A stretch of DNA of 13,978 nt from a bacterium (lineage in GTDB: Bacteria > Planctomycetota > JACOTG01 > JAUIME01): positions 1-13,978 of the forward strand of contig JAUIME010000053.1 in the NCBI GenBank assembly GCA_030433195.1, given 5' to 3'. Position numbers and translations under genes: made by a program. How positions within the stretch are numbered: position 1 is the stretch's first letter; each line of letters opens with the position of its first letter. The notes below the pieces were generated by a model. That model had not been told where the DNA came from and did no database searches. It worked only from the letters and a program-made list of their open reading frames with translations. This document shows, piece by piece, positions 1 to 8,900 of the stretch.

Positions 1-505
1 GTACGACGTAGTTGCCTTCGGCGATCACACGCGCGAAATGCACGCGCTTGCCTGGGTACTCGCGCGCCATGCGTTCGAAATACTCGATGAAGGCACGCTT
101 GCCGTCACCAACCGCGGGGTTGTGCTGAATGTAAGCATCTCCGACAAATCGCTCGACAGCCTCCTCCGGCTTGCATCGGTTGAACATCAAGTCGTAGAAC
201 GCCATCACGTTCGCTTTGTTGCGTTCGAGCGTCTCGTCCTTGACTCCGAATTCGCTCTCGACATCGCTCACGAACTCCGACAGCCACGAGCGAAGGTCGG
301 CATGCCATCTCTCGGTGTAGCCGGGAATTCGCGAGAAGTCATCATCCGCGAGCATTGCCACGACATCCTGATAACGAAACGAAGGACCGACTCGCTTGTG
401 GTCCCTGTGCCAGATCGCAAGCTCTTGATCCGGCATGGAGGTCGATCCCTTCGCCGACCAGAAGACGTACCACTCGCAATCTGCGTCATATCTTGCGTAA
501 GCCAA
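1..505 (-). CDS. SnoaL/NTF2-like domain protein with unknown N-terminal domain (3' end outside window)
   Basis: The reading frame is open from a TTG at 505 to the window edge (168 complete codons). The TTG has a strong AGGAGG six bases upstream, which decides the start. Residues 97-168 (NKANVMAFYDLMFN, then VGDAYIQHNPAVGDGK, EYPGKRVHF and AEGNYVV) match the start of SnoaL-like predicted aldol-condensation enzymes (COG4922 type), a cone-shaped NTF2-like fold used by small hydrolases, isomerases and ligand-binding proteins. Residues 1-90 are not part of that fold. They contain CEWYVFW, an IWHRDH stretch and DDFSRIPGYTE, and I do not recognise them. Alternative internal starts (ATG codons at residues 24 and 51, GTG at residue 79) lack a comparable ribosome site, so a fused N-terminal domain is preferred. 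It lies 76 bases after the unknown gene ending at 582 and could share its transcript. The actual substrate cannot be told from the sequence. Confidence 0.82.
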   Translation of the reverse strand, partial: MAYARYDADCEWYVFWSAKGSTSMPDQELAIWHRDHKRVGPSFRYQDVVAMLADDDFSRIPGYTERWHADLRSWLSEFVSDVESEFGVKDETLERNKANVMAFYDLMFNRCKPEEAVERFVGDAYIQHNPAVGDGKRAFIEYFERMAREYPGKRVHFARVIAEGNYVV

Positions 506-581
506 CAGCCCCCTCCTGGTCAACGCCCGAGCACCGTTTGAGAAACGCAGCTTACACGATCTTCGGTCCTCGTCCGCAAGC

Positions 582-1016
582 CTATTCGACGACTGTCCAC
601 CGAACGCGAAGTGGCTTCATGCCATAGCCATTCCAAGTCGAGGTTGGACACGGCCCGAACTCGCCTCGGGCTCGAACGACACGTCGATCGCCGTGCACGA
701 GGCGGGTCTGGAGAAACCGATCGAGCTCGTCCTTCCGAAGCCGATCCTCCGGCAACGCCGGGTGCGTCTCGAGAGTCGTTCGTCCCTCGTGGAACGCCGC
801 CTCCCACCTTCTCCAGATCGCCCAGGCCTCGGTCGTCGCTCGAAAGACTTGCTCCGTCAGCGGCGACAAACGAAACACGCGGTCGCCAGAATCCCAGTCG
901 ATCTCTTCGGTGTCGAACCCGTGAGGCTTGCCGCCGAAGTCCGCGACTCCCGACAACGGACCATCGTAGTAGTCGAGTACCGAGTGCACGGGTTCCGATG
1001 GGTCGTCGGTCATCAT
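582..1016 (-). CDS. Conserved-looking hypothetical protein, 144 aa
   Basis: I cannot name a family. The protein is soluble, acidic and tryptophan-rich. Its N-terminus carries SEPVHSVLDYYDGPLSGVADFGGKPHGF, a middle segment reads FRLSPLTEQVFRATTEAWAIWRRWEAAF, and this is followed by THPALPEDR. There is no signal peptide and no membrane segment. The DYYDGPxSGVADFxGxPH and FRLSPL..WxIWxRWE pattern looks like a small single-domain cytoplasmic protein that recurs in bacterial genomes without an assigned role. Two tandem ATG codons begin the frame (1016 and 1013), preceded by a weak GAGAAAG about nine bases upstream, so the exact start is uncertain by one residue. It follows the ADP-ribosylglycohydrolase by 61 bases and precedes the SnoaL-like gene by 76 bases, all on the same strand, which suggests but does not prove one transcription unit. 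The codon pattern agrees with neighbouring real genes, while the opposite-strand frames here look like shadows. Confidence 0.8.
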   Translation of the reverse strand: MMTDDPSEPVHSVLDYYDGPLSGVADFGGKPHGFDTEEIDWDSGDRVFRLSPLTEQVFRATTEAWAIWRRWEAAFHEGRTTLETHPALPEDRLRKDELDRFLQTRLVHGDRRVVRARGEFGPCPTSTWNGYGMKPLRVRWTVVE

Positions 1017-1077
1017 TGCACGACTTTCTCACATCCGACCCGGAAGGTGAATTCGCAACCCGACAGCCGGTTGAAAC

Positions 1078-2076
1078 TCACCCCACCCGAAACCGCGAGG
1101 CGAAGTCCTCGATGATGCGAAGGTACGATTCCGGCAACGGGACGCAATCTCGGAGCTCCGACGGGATTCCCGATTCGCCGACGCTCGCACCGACGATCTG
1201 ACCGACCATGGAAGCCACCGTATCCGTGTCGCCACCGGCCTCGATCGCGGCACGAATCGACGCCTCGAAGCCCATGGTCGCAACACGCTCGACGACGAGA
1301 AGCGCCACCGGGACCGACTCGGCAACATAACCCGAGTTTCCGAATCGCTCCGCGATCGCAGGGATCGAATCCGCAAGACCTACATCCGCCAGTTCTCGCA
1401 GGCGGTCCCGGACTGCACAATCGTAGAGCACCTCCTCAACGACCGACAAAAGTGGATCGCCAGGCCTCCACGCACCGCGGCTCGCCCACGAGACGACCGT
1501 CGCGATCGCGAGCGCACCCGCGTACGCCTCGTCGTTCTTGTGCGTGATCGACGAGAGGTCGCGAATCGTGGTGCGCCAAAGCTCGTCGTCGGGCCGCATC
1601 GCCAAGCCTACCGGCGCGATCCGCATCGCCGCGCCATTCCCAGCGGCATGCTCGCCCCGCCGACCCGACATCGCCCAATTCGCCCCGGCCAAGAGGTCAC
1701 CCAGCGCTTTCAGCGTCGTGGCGCCATAGCCGGTGATGCGGCGCTCGCGATGCCAAGAGGCGAACCTGTCGGCCACTCGTTGCGGATCGACTGGCCCCTG
1801 CCCTTCGAACGCCTCGCAAGTCGCGAGCGTAAGCTGGGTATCGTCGGTAATCTCCCACGCGAACGCCTCGTCGATGCGGACCGGGCTCCGCTGCCCCTCG
1901 TAGGCCGAGCCCATCGCATCGCCGATCGCGCCCCCGAGGAGGCAGCCGACTACTGCGGGTCGTGCGGCATGATCCATCATCCGTGGGCTGCCGCGTCGCA
2001 ATCTCTCGCGCCGGTCGAGAATCTCCTCAGCCGTCGCCGGTCGCTCCTTCGACAACGGCTCCTTCTTCGCCTTCAC
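1078..2076 (-). CDS. ADP-ribosylglycohydrolase (DraG family)
   Basis: A 332-residue hydrolase of the DraG/ARH fold, which removes ADP-ribose from proteins or small molecules using a binuclear metal centre (Mg or Mn). The family hallmarks appear in order: GCLLGGAIGDAMGSAYEG (residues 44-61), the metal-binding TDDTQLTLAT (77-86), GNGAAMRIAPVGL, the segment around SSITHKNDEAYAGALA, and the C-terminal metal-binding AGGDTDTVASMVGQI (DTDT at 283-286). All expected acidic ligands are present, so an active enzyme is likely. It is cytoplasmic. The chosen GTG at 2076 overlaps the stop of the upstream 84-residue gene (GTGA), which suggests translational coupling. It adds a charged 33-residue N-terminal extension (KAKKEPLSKERPATAEE) before the catalytic domain; a tandem ATG at residues 33-34 is an alternative start, although no clear ribosome site precedes it. 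The physiological target (dinitrogenase reductase, other ADP-ribosylated protein, nucleic acid or metabolite) cannot be deduced. No ADP-ribosyltransferase is recognisable in the window. Confidence 0.93.
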   Translation of the reverse strand: MKAKKEPLSKERPATAEEILDRRERLRRGSPRMMDHAARPAVVGCLLGGAIGDAMGSAYEGQRSPVRIDEAFAWEITDDTQLTLATCEAFEGQGPVDPQRVADRFASWHRERRITGYGATTLKALGDLLAGANWAMSGRRGEHAAGNGAAMRIAPVGLAMRPDDELWRTTIRDLSSITHKNDEAYAGALAIATVVSWASRGAWRPGDPLLSVVEEVLYDCAVRDRLRELADVGLADSIPAIAERFGNSGYVAESVPVALLVVERVATMGFEASIRAAIEAGGDTDTVASMVGQIVGASVGESGIPSELRDCVPLPESYLRIIEDFASRFRVG

Positions 2077-2327
2077 AGCGATCGATCACGATCTTCGGGG
2101 CATGCCTGCAACTGCGCTACCGGAACGACCACGTCTTCACCCGAGTCTCCTGTCTCTACCAAGAACACGAGCGTCGGCTGCACGGACACGATCGACAGCA
2201 CCGATCCGCTTCGTCCCGCATGGTCCCCGCCGATGATGTCGACACCGTCGTTGAGAACGAACGGCACCGATCGACTTCGACGGCGCGCGAAGAACGCCTC
2301 TTCGATGGCCCGCGGCACCTGACTCAT
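2073..2327 (-). CDS. Small KOW-like hypothetical protein, 84 aa
   Basis: A small, mostly beta-predicted protein. After an N-terminal helix-like stretch (VPRAIEEAFFARRR) comes VDIIGGDHAGRSGSVLSI (residues 29-46), which has the spacing of a KOW/SH3-like turn (hydrophobic-x-Gly-x-x-x-Gly-x-x-Gly-x-Val), then TLVFLVETGDSGEDVVVPVAQLQ. KOW folds commonly bind RNA or protein, but nothing here shows a specific partner. Its stop overlaps the start of the ADP-ribosylglycohydrolase by four bases (GTGA), so the two products are probably made together and may act together. The ATG start has an AAGGAG about 12 bases upstream, slightly far but usable. The 105 bases between this gene and the preceding unknown gene contain no recognisable feature beyond that ribosome site. 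The KOW assignment is a pattern judgement and could be wrong; the existence of the gene is supported by coupling and codon pattern. Confidence 0.75.
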   Translation of the reverse strand: MSQVPRAIEEAFFARRRSRSVPFVLNDGVDIIGGDHAGRSGSVLSIVSVQPTLVFLVETGDSGEDVVVPVAQLQACPEDRDRSL

Positions 2328-2432
2328 GGTTACGACGCGCTCCTTGCATCCAAGACGAATCGGAATTTCGCTCCTCCCCTTCGAAGAACGCCAACCGCCC
2401 GGGAACGCATGAGACCGTCGAATAGCCCGCGC

Positions 2433-2816
2433 TCAGACGCTCGCGTCCAATGCGTCGTAGGCGGCCTTGGCTTTCGCGTAGAACGCATCGACGACTTGCG
2501 CGGCCGCGCGGACGAGGGGCGGGCCCTCGGGGCTTCCCTCGATCGCCCACACTTCGCGATCTTCGGCGTACGCCTTCTCGACGCCCGCGACTTCCGCGAG
2601 GGCCTTCGTGATTGCGGTCGCGAGCTCGGATTGGAGCGGGTCTTGGCGGACGAACTCCATCATGCTGACGGAGACTTGCCACTGCACGTCACCGCTCGAG
2701 AGTCCCGTGGCCGAGACGAAGCGCAGATCGGTGTCGAGCGTGACGCGGCACCACTCTTCGCGAACGCCTTCGTCCATCGGCTCGACGGCGTCGACTTGGA
2801 TCTCGGGTCCTTGCAT
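2433..2816 (-). CDS. Hypothetical protein, 127 aa, downstream of glutamate dehydrogenase
   Basis: I do not recognise this protein. It is acidic and soluble, with no signal peptide or membrane helix. The first half (EEWCRVTLDTDLRFVSATG, then VQWQVSVSMMEFVRQDP) alternates hydrophobic and polar residues as in beta strands. The second half (LATAITKALAEVAGVEKAYAEDREVWAI, then PLVRAAAQVVDAFYAKAKAAYDAL) looks helical, giving an alpha/beta arrangement. The ATG at 2816 is preferred because GAGAGGG lies about eight bases upstream and because the frame upstream of it runs into the dehydrogenase coding sequence in a frame with a biased, shadow-like composition. The gene begins 34 bases after the dehydrogenase stop on the same strand, so cotranscription is likely. 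A role as a partner or regulator of glutamate metabolism would be speculation based only on this proximity. Confidence 0.78.
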   Translation of the reverse strand: MQGPEIQVDAVEPMDEGVREEWCRVTLDTDLRFVSATGLSSGDVQWQVSVSMMEFVRQDPLQSELATAITKALAEVAGVEKAYAEDREVWAIEGSPEGPPLVRAAAQVVDAFYAKAKAAYDALDASV

Positions 2817-2850
2817 CCGCAACCCTCTCGTGATCTCGAGGCCTGGTTCT

Positions 2851-4275
<1,425 letters not shown>

Positions 4276-4722
4276 CGGTGCAGCTCCTCAGATCAGTCGT
4301 GCCGGTCTCGCGGCCCTTCGCGGGGTCCTCGCCGAGACCCGAATTTCGGCCGAGGATTGTCGCAAGACTTCCCCGGCTTGACCAGAGACTCACGAAGCGA
4401 CATTCCACGGCTCATAAGGTACGATCGGGCAATAGGTTGCCACGAGGCCACAACGGGCCCGGAAAACGGGCTCGTCTGAATCGGCTCGGGCACCATCGCC
4501 GAATAACGAATGTCTCGGAAACGGTTTTTGCGGGCCTGAGCAGTTTTCGGTCTCTTTTCCCACGCGGACGCTTCCGCTGTTCCGTACTGTAGTTACCGTC
4601 GCCCGAGATCGAGCGGTCGAGGGCCCGATCGACCCGAAACACGACCGCGACCCGATCCCGAACGGATCCGACCCCTTGCCGGACGCGCCCGAGCGGGTGC
4701 CCCGACCGACAGGAATCGACGC
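4276..4722. other. 447-bp gene-free divergent intergenic region
   Basis: The stretch separates the minus-strand dehydrogenase from the plus-strand efflux cluster and should contain promoters for both. I found no frame with convincing coding character: the short frames here are arginine- and serine-rich without recognisable motifs. It does hold the ribosome site of the dehydrogenase (GAGGAG near 4283-4288, read on the minus strand), an imperfect stem-loop in the dehydrogenase leader (4304-4339), a locally AT-richer block around 4500-4560 and 4580-4596, and an AGGA about eight bases before the adaptor ATG at 4723. No pair of -35/-10 hexamers with correct spacing was convincing in either direction, so no promoter is called. 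Confidence 0.7.
4304..4339 (-). repeat. Inverted repeat in the glutamate dehydrogenase leader
   Basis: Seven-base perfect arms GGTCTCG (4304-4310) and CGAGACC (4333-4339) flank a GC-rich 22-base spacer that can itself pair partly (GGACCCC with GGGCC-type segments on the minus strand). It ends about 28 bases upstream of the GTG start codon, so it would lie in the 5' leader of the dehydrogenase mRNA if transcription starts further upstream. It might be an RNA structure or a DNA-binding dyad. In GC-rich DNA a 7-base inverted repeat can occur by chance, and no named riboswitch family is recognised. Confidence 0.3.
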
Positions 4723-5889
4723 ATGACACCACCACGAGACCCGCGAGTTCTCCTCGCATTGGGTTGTTGCCTGCTCCTCGCCGTCCCGATCGGGTGCGGT
4801 GGAGAATCCGCCGCGGTTCCAAGCGGCGGCCCGCCCGCGGCGCAGAAGGCGCCCGAGCCGATCTCGATCGGCGTCGGCCGGGTCACCGAGGAGACGATGG
4901 TCTCGCTGTACTCGACGAGCGCGACGCTGCGGGCCGAGTTCCACGCGACGGTCACCTCGAGGACTCGCGGCGTGATCGAGAAGCTGTTCGTCGAGGAGGG
5001 CGACCGCGTCACGGCCGGGCAGACGCTCGCCAAGCTCGAAGACGACGAGCAGATCCTCGCGCTCGATCGCGCCCAGACCCTGCACGAGATCAAGCAACGC
5101 GAGTTCGAGCGCTCACAGACGCTTCACGAGCAAAACGTGATCAGCGACAACGAATACGAAGTCGTCCGCACCACCGCCGAAGAGAGCAAGCACGACGTCG
5201 CGATCTCGCAGCTCGAGTTCGATCGCACGACGATCGCGGCGCCTTTCGCGGGAGTCGTCGTGCGCCGCCATCTCGACGTCGGCGCGGCTGTGAACGACGG
5301 CACCGCGATGTACGACCTCGCCGACATCGATCCGTTGTACGCCGACGTGAACGTTCCGGAGCGTCACGTCGCGCAGCTCGCGGCCGGCCAGACCGTGCGG
5401 CTCGCGGCCGACGGCGCGGACACGGTCGAAGCGCGCATCGAACGCATCGCCCCCATCGTCGACCCGACGACGGGCACCGTGAAAGTCACCATCGCCATCG
5501 CGCGCGACGTCACGTTGCGACCCGGTACGTTCGTCCAGGTCGACATCGTCACCGACACCCACGAGAACGCGCTCGTCGTCCCGCGCACCGCGCTCGTCGC
5601 CGAAGGTCGGCGATGGAACGTGTTCCGCGTGACGGATGCGGACAAGGCCGAAGCGATCGAAGTGCGACTCGGCTTCGAAGAAGGGGACCGCGTCGAGATC
5701 GCCGCCCTGGTCGACGAGAGCGATCGGCTCGACGTCGGCGACCGCATCGTCGTCGCGGGCGCGGCTGCGCTCAACGACGGCGCCCCCGTGAAGATCCTGC
5801 GCGACGACGCGAACCAAAGCGCCGACAGCGACCCGACGACCGAAGGCGCCGTGCCGGGCGAAGTCGCCTCGGCCGGCGCGCGCGACTGA
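4723..5889 (+). CDS. RND efflux periplasmic adaptor subunit (membrane fusion protein)
   Basis: This AcrA/MexA-type adaptor (388 residues) bridges an inner-membrane RND pump to an outer-membrane channel. The N-terminus has a basic start, a hydrophobic core (VLLALGCCLLLAVPIGC) and Cys25 at the end of the hydrophobic stretch. That suggests lipoprotein export and lipidation, although Pro at -3 makes the lipobox atypical. A Gly/Pro/Ala linker follows. The barrel-sandwich (lipoyl) halves are VTSRTRGVIEKLFVEEGDRV (77-96) and FDRTTIAAPFAGVVVRRHLD (166-185); between them lies a short helical hairpin (about 108-165). The beta-barrel begins near LYADVNVPERHVAQLAAGQ and the membrane-proximal domain includes ENALVVPRTALVAEG. 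The hairpin is shorter than in AcrA, as in many HAE1 adaptors outside enterobacteria. The ATG has AGGA about eight bases upstream. Two RND transporter genes follow within 17 bases and then 1 base, so all three are probably one operon. The substrate cannot be predicted. Confidence 0.93.
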   Translation: MTPPRDPRVLLALGCCLLLAVPIGCGGESAAVPSGGPPAAQKAPEPISIGVGRVTEETMVSLYSTSATLRAEFHATVTSRTRGVIEKLFVEEGDRVTAGQTLAKLEDDEQILALDRAQTLHEIKQREFERSQTLHEQNVISDNEYEVVRTTAEESKHDVAISQLEFDRTTIAAPFAGVVVRRHLDVGAAVNDGTAMYDLADIDPLYADVNVPERHVAQLAAGQTVRLAADGADTVEARIERIAPIVDPTTGTVKVTIAIARDVTLRPGTFVQVDIVTDTHENALVVPRTALVAEGRRWNVFRVTDADKAEAIEVRLGFEEGDRVEIAALVDESDRLDVGDRIVVAGAAALNDGAPVKILRDDANQSADSDPTTEGAVPGEVASAGARD

Positions 5890-5906
5890 GACCGAACGAG
5901 TCCCCC

Positions 5907-8900
5907 GTGAGCCTTCCCGACCTCGCAGTACGCAGACCGGTCACGATCGTCATGGCGACGGTCGCGATCGCCGTGTTCGGATGGATCTCGCTCGGAAAGT
6001 TCCCGGTCGAGCTCTTGCCCGACGTGTCGTATCCGACGCTCACGATCCAGACCGAGTATCCCGATGCCGCGCCGGAGTCGGTCGAGCAATTCGTGACGCG
6101 CCCGGTCGAAGAAGCCGTCGGTGTCATCCCGGGCGTGCGCGATCTGCGCAGCACCTCGCGCGCGGGCATCTCCGAAGTCATCCTCGAGTTCGAGTGGGGC
6201 GAGGTCATGGACTTCGCGGCGCTCGACGTTCGTGAGAAACTCGGGCTCGTCCGACTTCCCGACGAAGCCGACTTGCCACGCGTGTTGCGATTCGACCCGT
6301 CGCTCGATCCCATCCTGCGGCTCGCGCTCTCGGGCGAGCGGCCGCTCGACGATCTTCGACAACTCGCCGAACGTTGGATCAAGCCGCGCTTCGAAGCGGT
6401 GCGCGGCATCGCGGCCGCGAAGGTCCGCGGCGGACTCGATCCCGAGATTCACATCGACGCCGACATCGAGCGTCTCGCGGCGCTCGGGCTCACGCTCGAC
6501 GATCTCGCCTCGGCGCTGCAATCGGAGAACGTCAACCGCCCCGGCGGAACGCTCAAAGACTGGGGATCGGTGTTTCTCGTACGGACGCTCCACGAGTTCG
6601 AGAATCTCGACCAGATCCGCCGCACGATCGTGCGCGAAGCCGAGACCGGCCGCATCCGCGTCGAAGACGTGGCGAAGGTCACGCGCAGCCACGTCGACCG
6701 CGACATCATCGTGCGCAACCGCGGCGACGAAGCCGTCGAGCTCGCGCTTCACCGCGAAGGATCGTCGAACACGATGACCGTCGCCGCGGCAGCGCGCGAA
6801 GAGCTCGAGGCCATCCGCGCCGATCTGCCGGCCGAGATCCGCCTCGAGCTACTGAACGATCAGTCGCGCTACATCGGTGAAGCGGTCGGGCAGGTGTGGT
6901 CGGCCGCGATCATGGGATGTCTCCTCGCGGTCTTGGTCCTGTACTTCTTCCTGCGCGACGTACCGTCGACGATCATCATCGCGATCTCGATTCCGGTCTC
7001 GGTGATCGCGACGTTCCTGCCGCTCGCGCGGGCGGGCGTTTCGCTGAACATCATGTCGCTCGGCGGGCTCGCGCTCGGCGTCGGCATGCTCGTCGACAAC
7101 TCGATCGTCGTGCTCGAAGCGATCGATCGCCGGCGCCGCGAGGGCCTGCGCCGCCGCGACGCCGCCGCGCGCGGTGCGAGCGAAGTCGCGGGCGCCGTCA
7201 CCGCCGCCACGCTCACGACGGTGTCGGTGTTCTTGCCGATCGTCTTCGTGACCGGCATCGCGGGTCAACTCTTCTACGACCTCGCCGTCACCGTGTGCTT
7301 GTCTCTCGTGGCGTCGCTCTTCGTCTCTTTGACGCTCATCCCGACGCTTGCCGCGTTCGACCTCCAGTCGATCTGGCGCTCGGGATCCGAGACGCTCTTT
7401 CGCTGGGACCGCGGGTCGGCCGGGCGCGACGACCTGCCCTGGACGCTTCGCTTCGGCAGCATCGCGCTGCCGCCGGTCGGCAACGGCGAGCATTGGATCA
7501 GCAAAATCCTCACCGTGATCCTGCTCGTGCCACGCCTCGTGCTCGCGCTGGCGCTCGCGCTCGTGCTCGGCGCGTGGTGGGTGGTTTCGTGGGCGTTCCA
7601 CATCGTGTCGTGGCCCGCATCGAAGGCGTTCGATGCGATCGGCGTCGCCTACCCGAAGTCACTGACGGGCGCACTGAAACTGCGTTGGCTGATCCTCCCG
7701 GCGACGTTCGCGCTGCTCGCGTTCGTCGTATGGATGGGCTCGCAGCGACTCGGCACGAACCTCGTTCCCGACCTCGCGCAAGGCGAGTTCGCGTTCCAGT
7801 TCCGGTTCCCGGAAGAGACGACGCTCGAAACGACGGCCTCGGTCATGGAGCGCATCGAGTCGCGCCTCGTCGACGACGAGCGCTTCGCGCGCGTGTTCTC
7901 GGTTGCTGGGAGCCTCCCGTCGACCGCGTCCGGGCGCCAGACGCTCGGCGAGAACCTCGCCCAACTCAACTTCGTGCTGCCCGACGACGCGGCGTCCGAG
8001 GCCGAGACTGCCGCGATCGAACGCGTCCGTAGCGTCGTCGCGTCGTTCCCGAACGTCGAAGCCGAGCTCGTCCATCCGTCCGTGCTCTCGATGAAGTCGC
8101 CGGTCGAAGTGAAGATCTTCTCGGAAGATCTCGAGACGCTCGAGACCGCCGCGGGCGGGATCCTCGCGGCCGTGGCCGACGTGCCCGGCGTGCGCGATGC
8201 ATCGACGACGATCGAGCCCGGGAGCCCCGAGATCCGCATCACTCCTGACCGCGAGCGCGCGGGCGCGCTCGGCGTCGGCGCCGATGCGTTGAGCCGGTCA
8301 CTGCAAGGACAGATCCGCGGGCAGGTCGTCGGCGAGTTTCGTGAAGAAGAAGAACGCATCGACATTCGGCTGCGCGCCGTCGAAACCGCGCGCAATCGCG
8401 CGTCGGGCGTCGAGTTCCTGACCGTACGCCTGCCCGGGGGAACCGCGGTTCCCGTGTCGGCCGTCGCCGACGTGTCGATCGGCCGCGGCCCGGCCGCGAT
8501 CTACCGATCCGGTGGCGCCCGCGTCGCGCGCGTGACCGCAAGCGCCGACGCACGCTCGCTCGGCCGCATCCTCGACGACGTGACCGATCGCATCGCGGGG
8601 ATGTCGCTCCCCGACGACACGACCGTCGAGCTCGGCGGACAGAACGACGAGATGAAAGTCTCGATCGACAGCCTGAAGCTCGCGCTGACGCTCGCGATCT
8701 TCCTCGTGTTCGTCGTCATGGCGATGCAGTTCGAGTCGCTGTTGCATCCGTTCGTGATCTTGCTCACGGTGCCGCTCGGCGCCATCGGCGTCATCTTGGC
8801 GCTGCTCGTGACGGGTGCTTCGGTCAGCGTCCTGTCGTTGATCGGCGCCGTGATGCTCGCGGGAATCGTCGTGAACAACGCGATCGTGCTCGTCGACGCG

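Noticed and set aside
4278..4592. 104-codon plus-strand frame in the divergent spacer
   Set aside because: Biased Arg/Ser composition, no ribosome site of note and no recognisable domain; treated as non-coding.
4764..5906. Upstream continuation of the first RND permease frame, which stays open for 381 codons before 5907
   Set aside because: It lies entirely inside the adaptor gene in another frame and is extremely Arg-rich, a GC-rich shadow. The permease signature with TM1 begins directly after the GTG at 5907.
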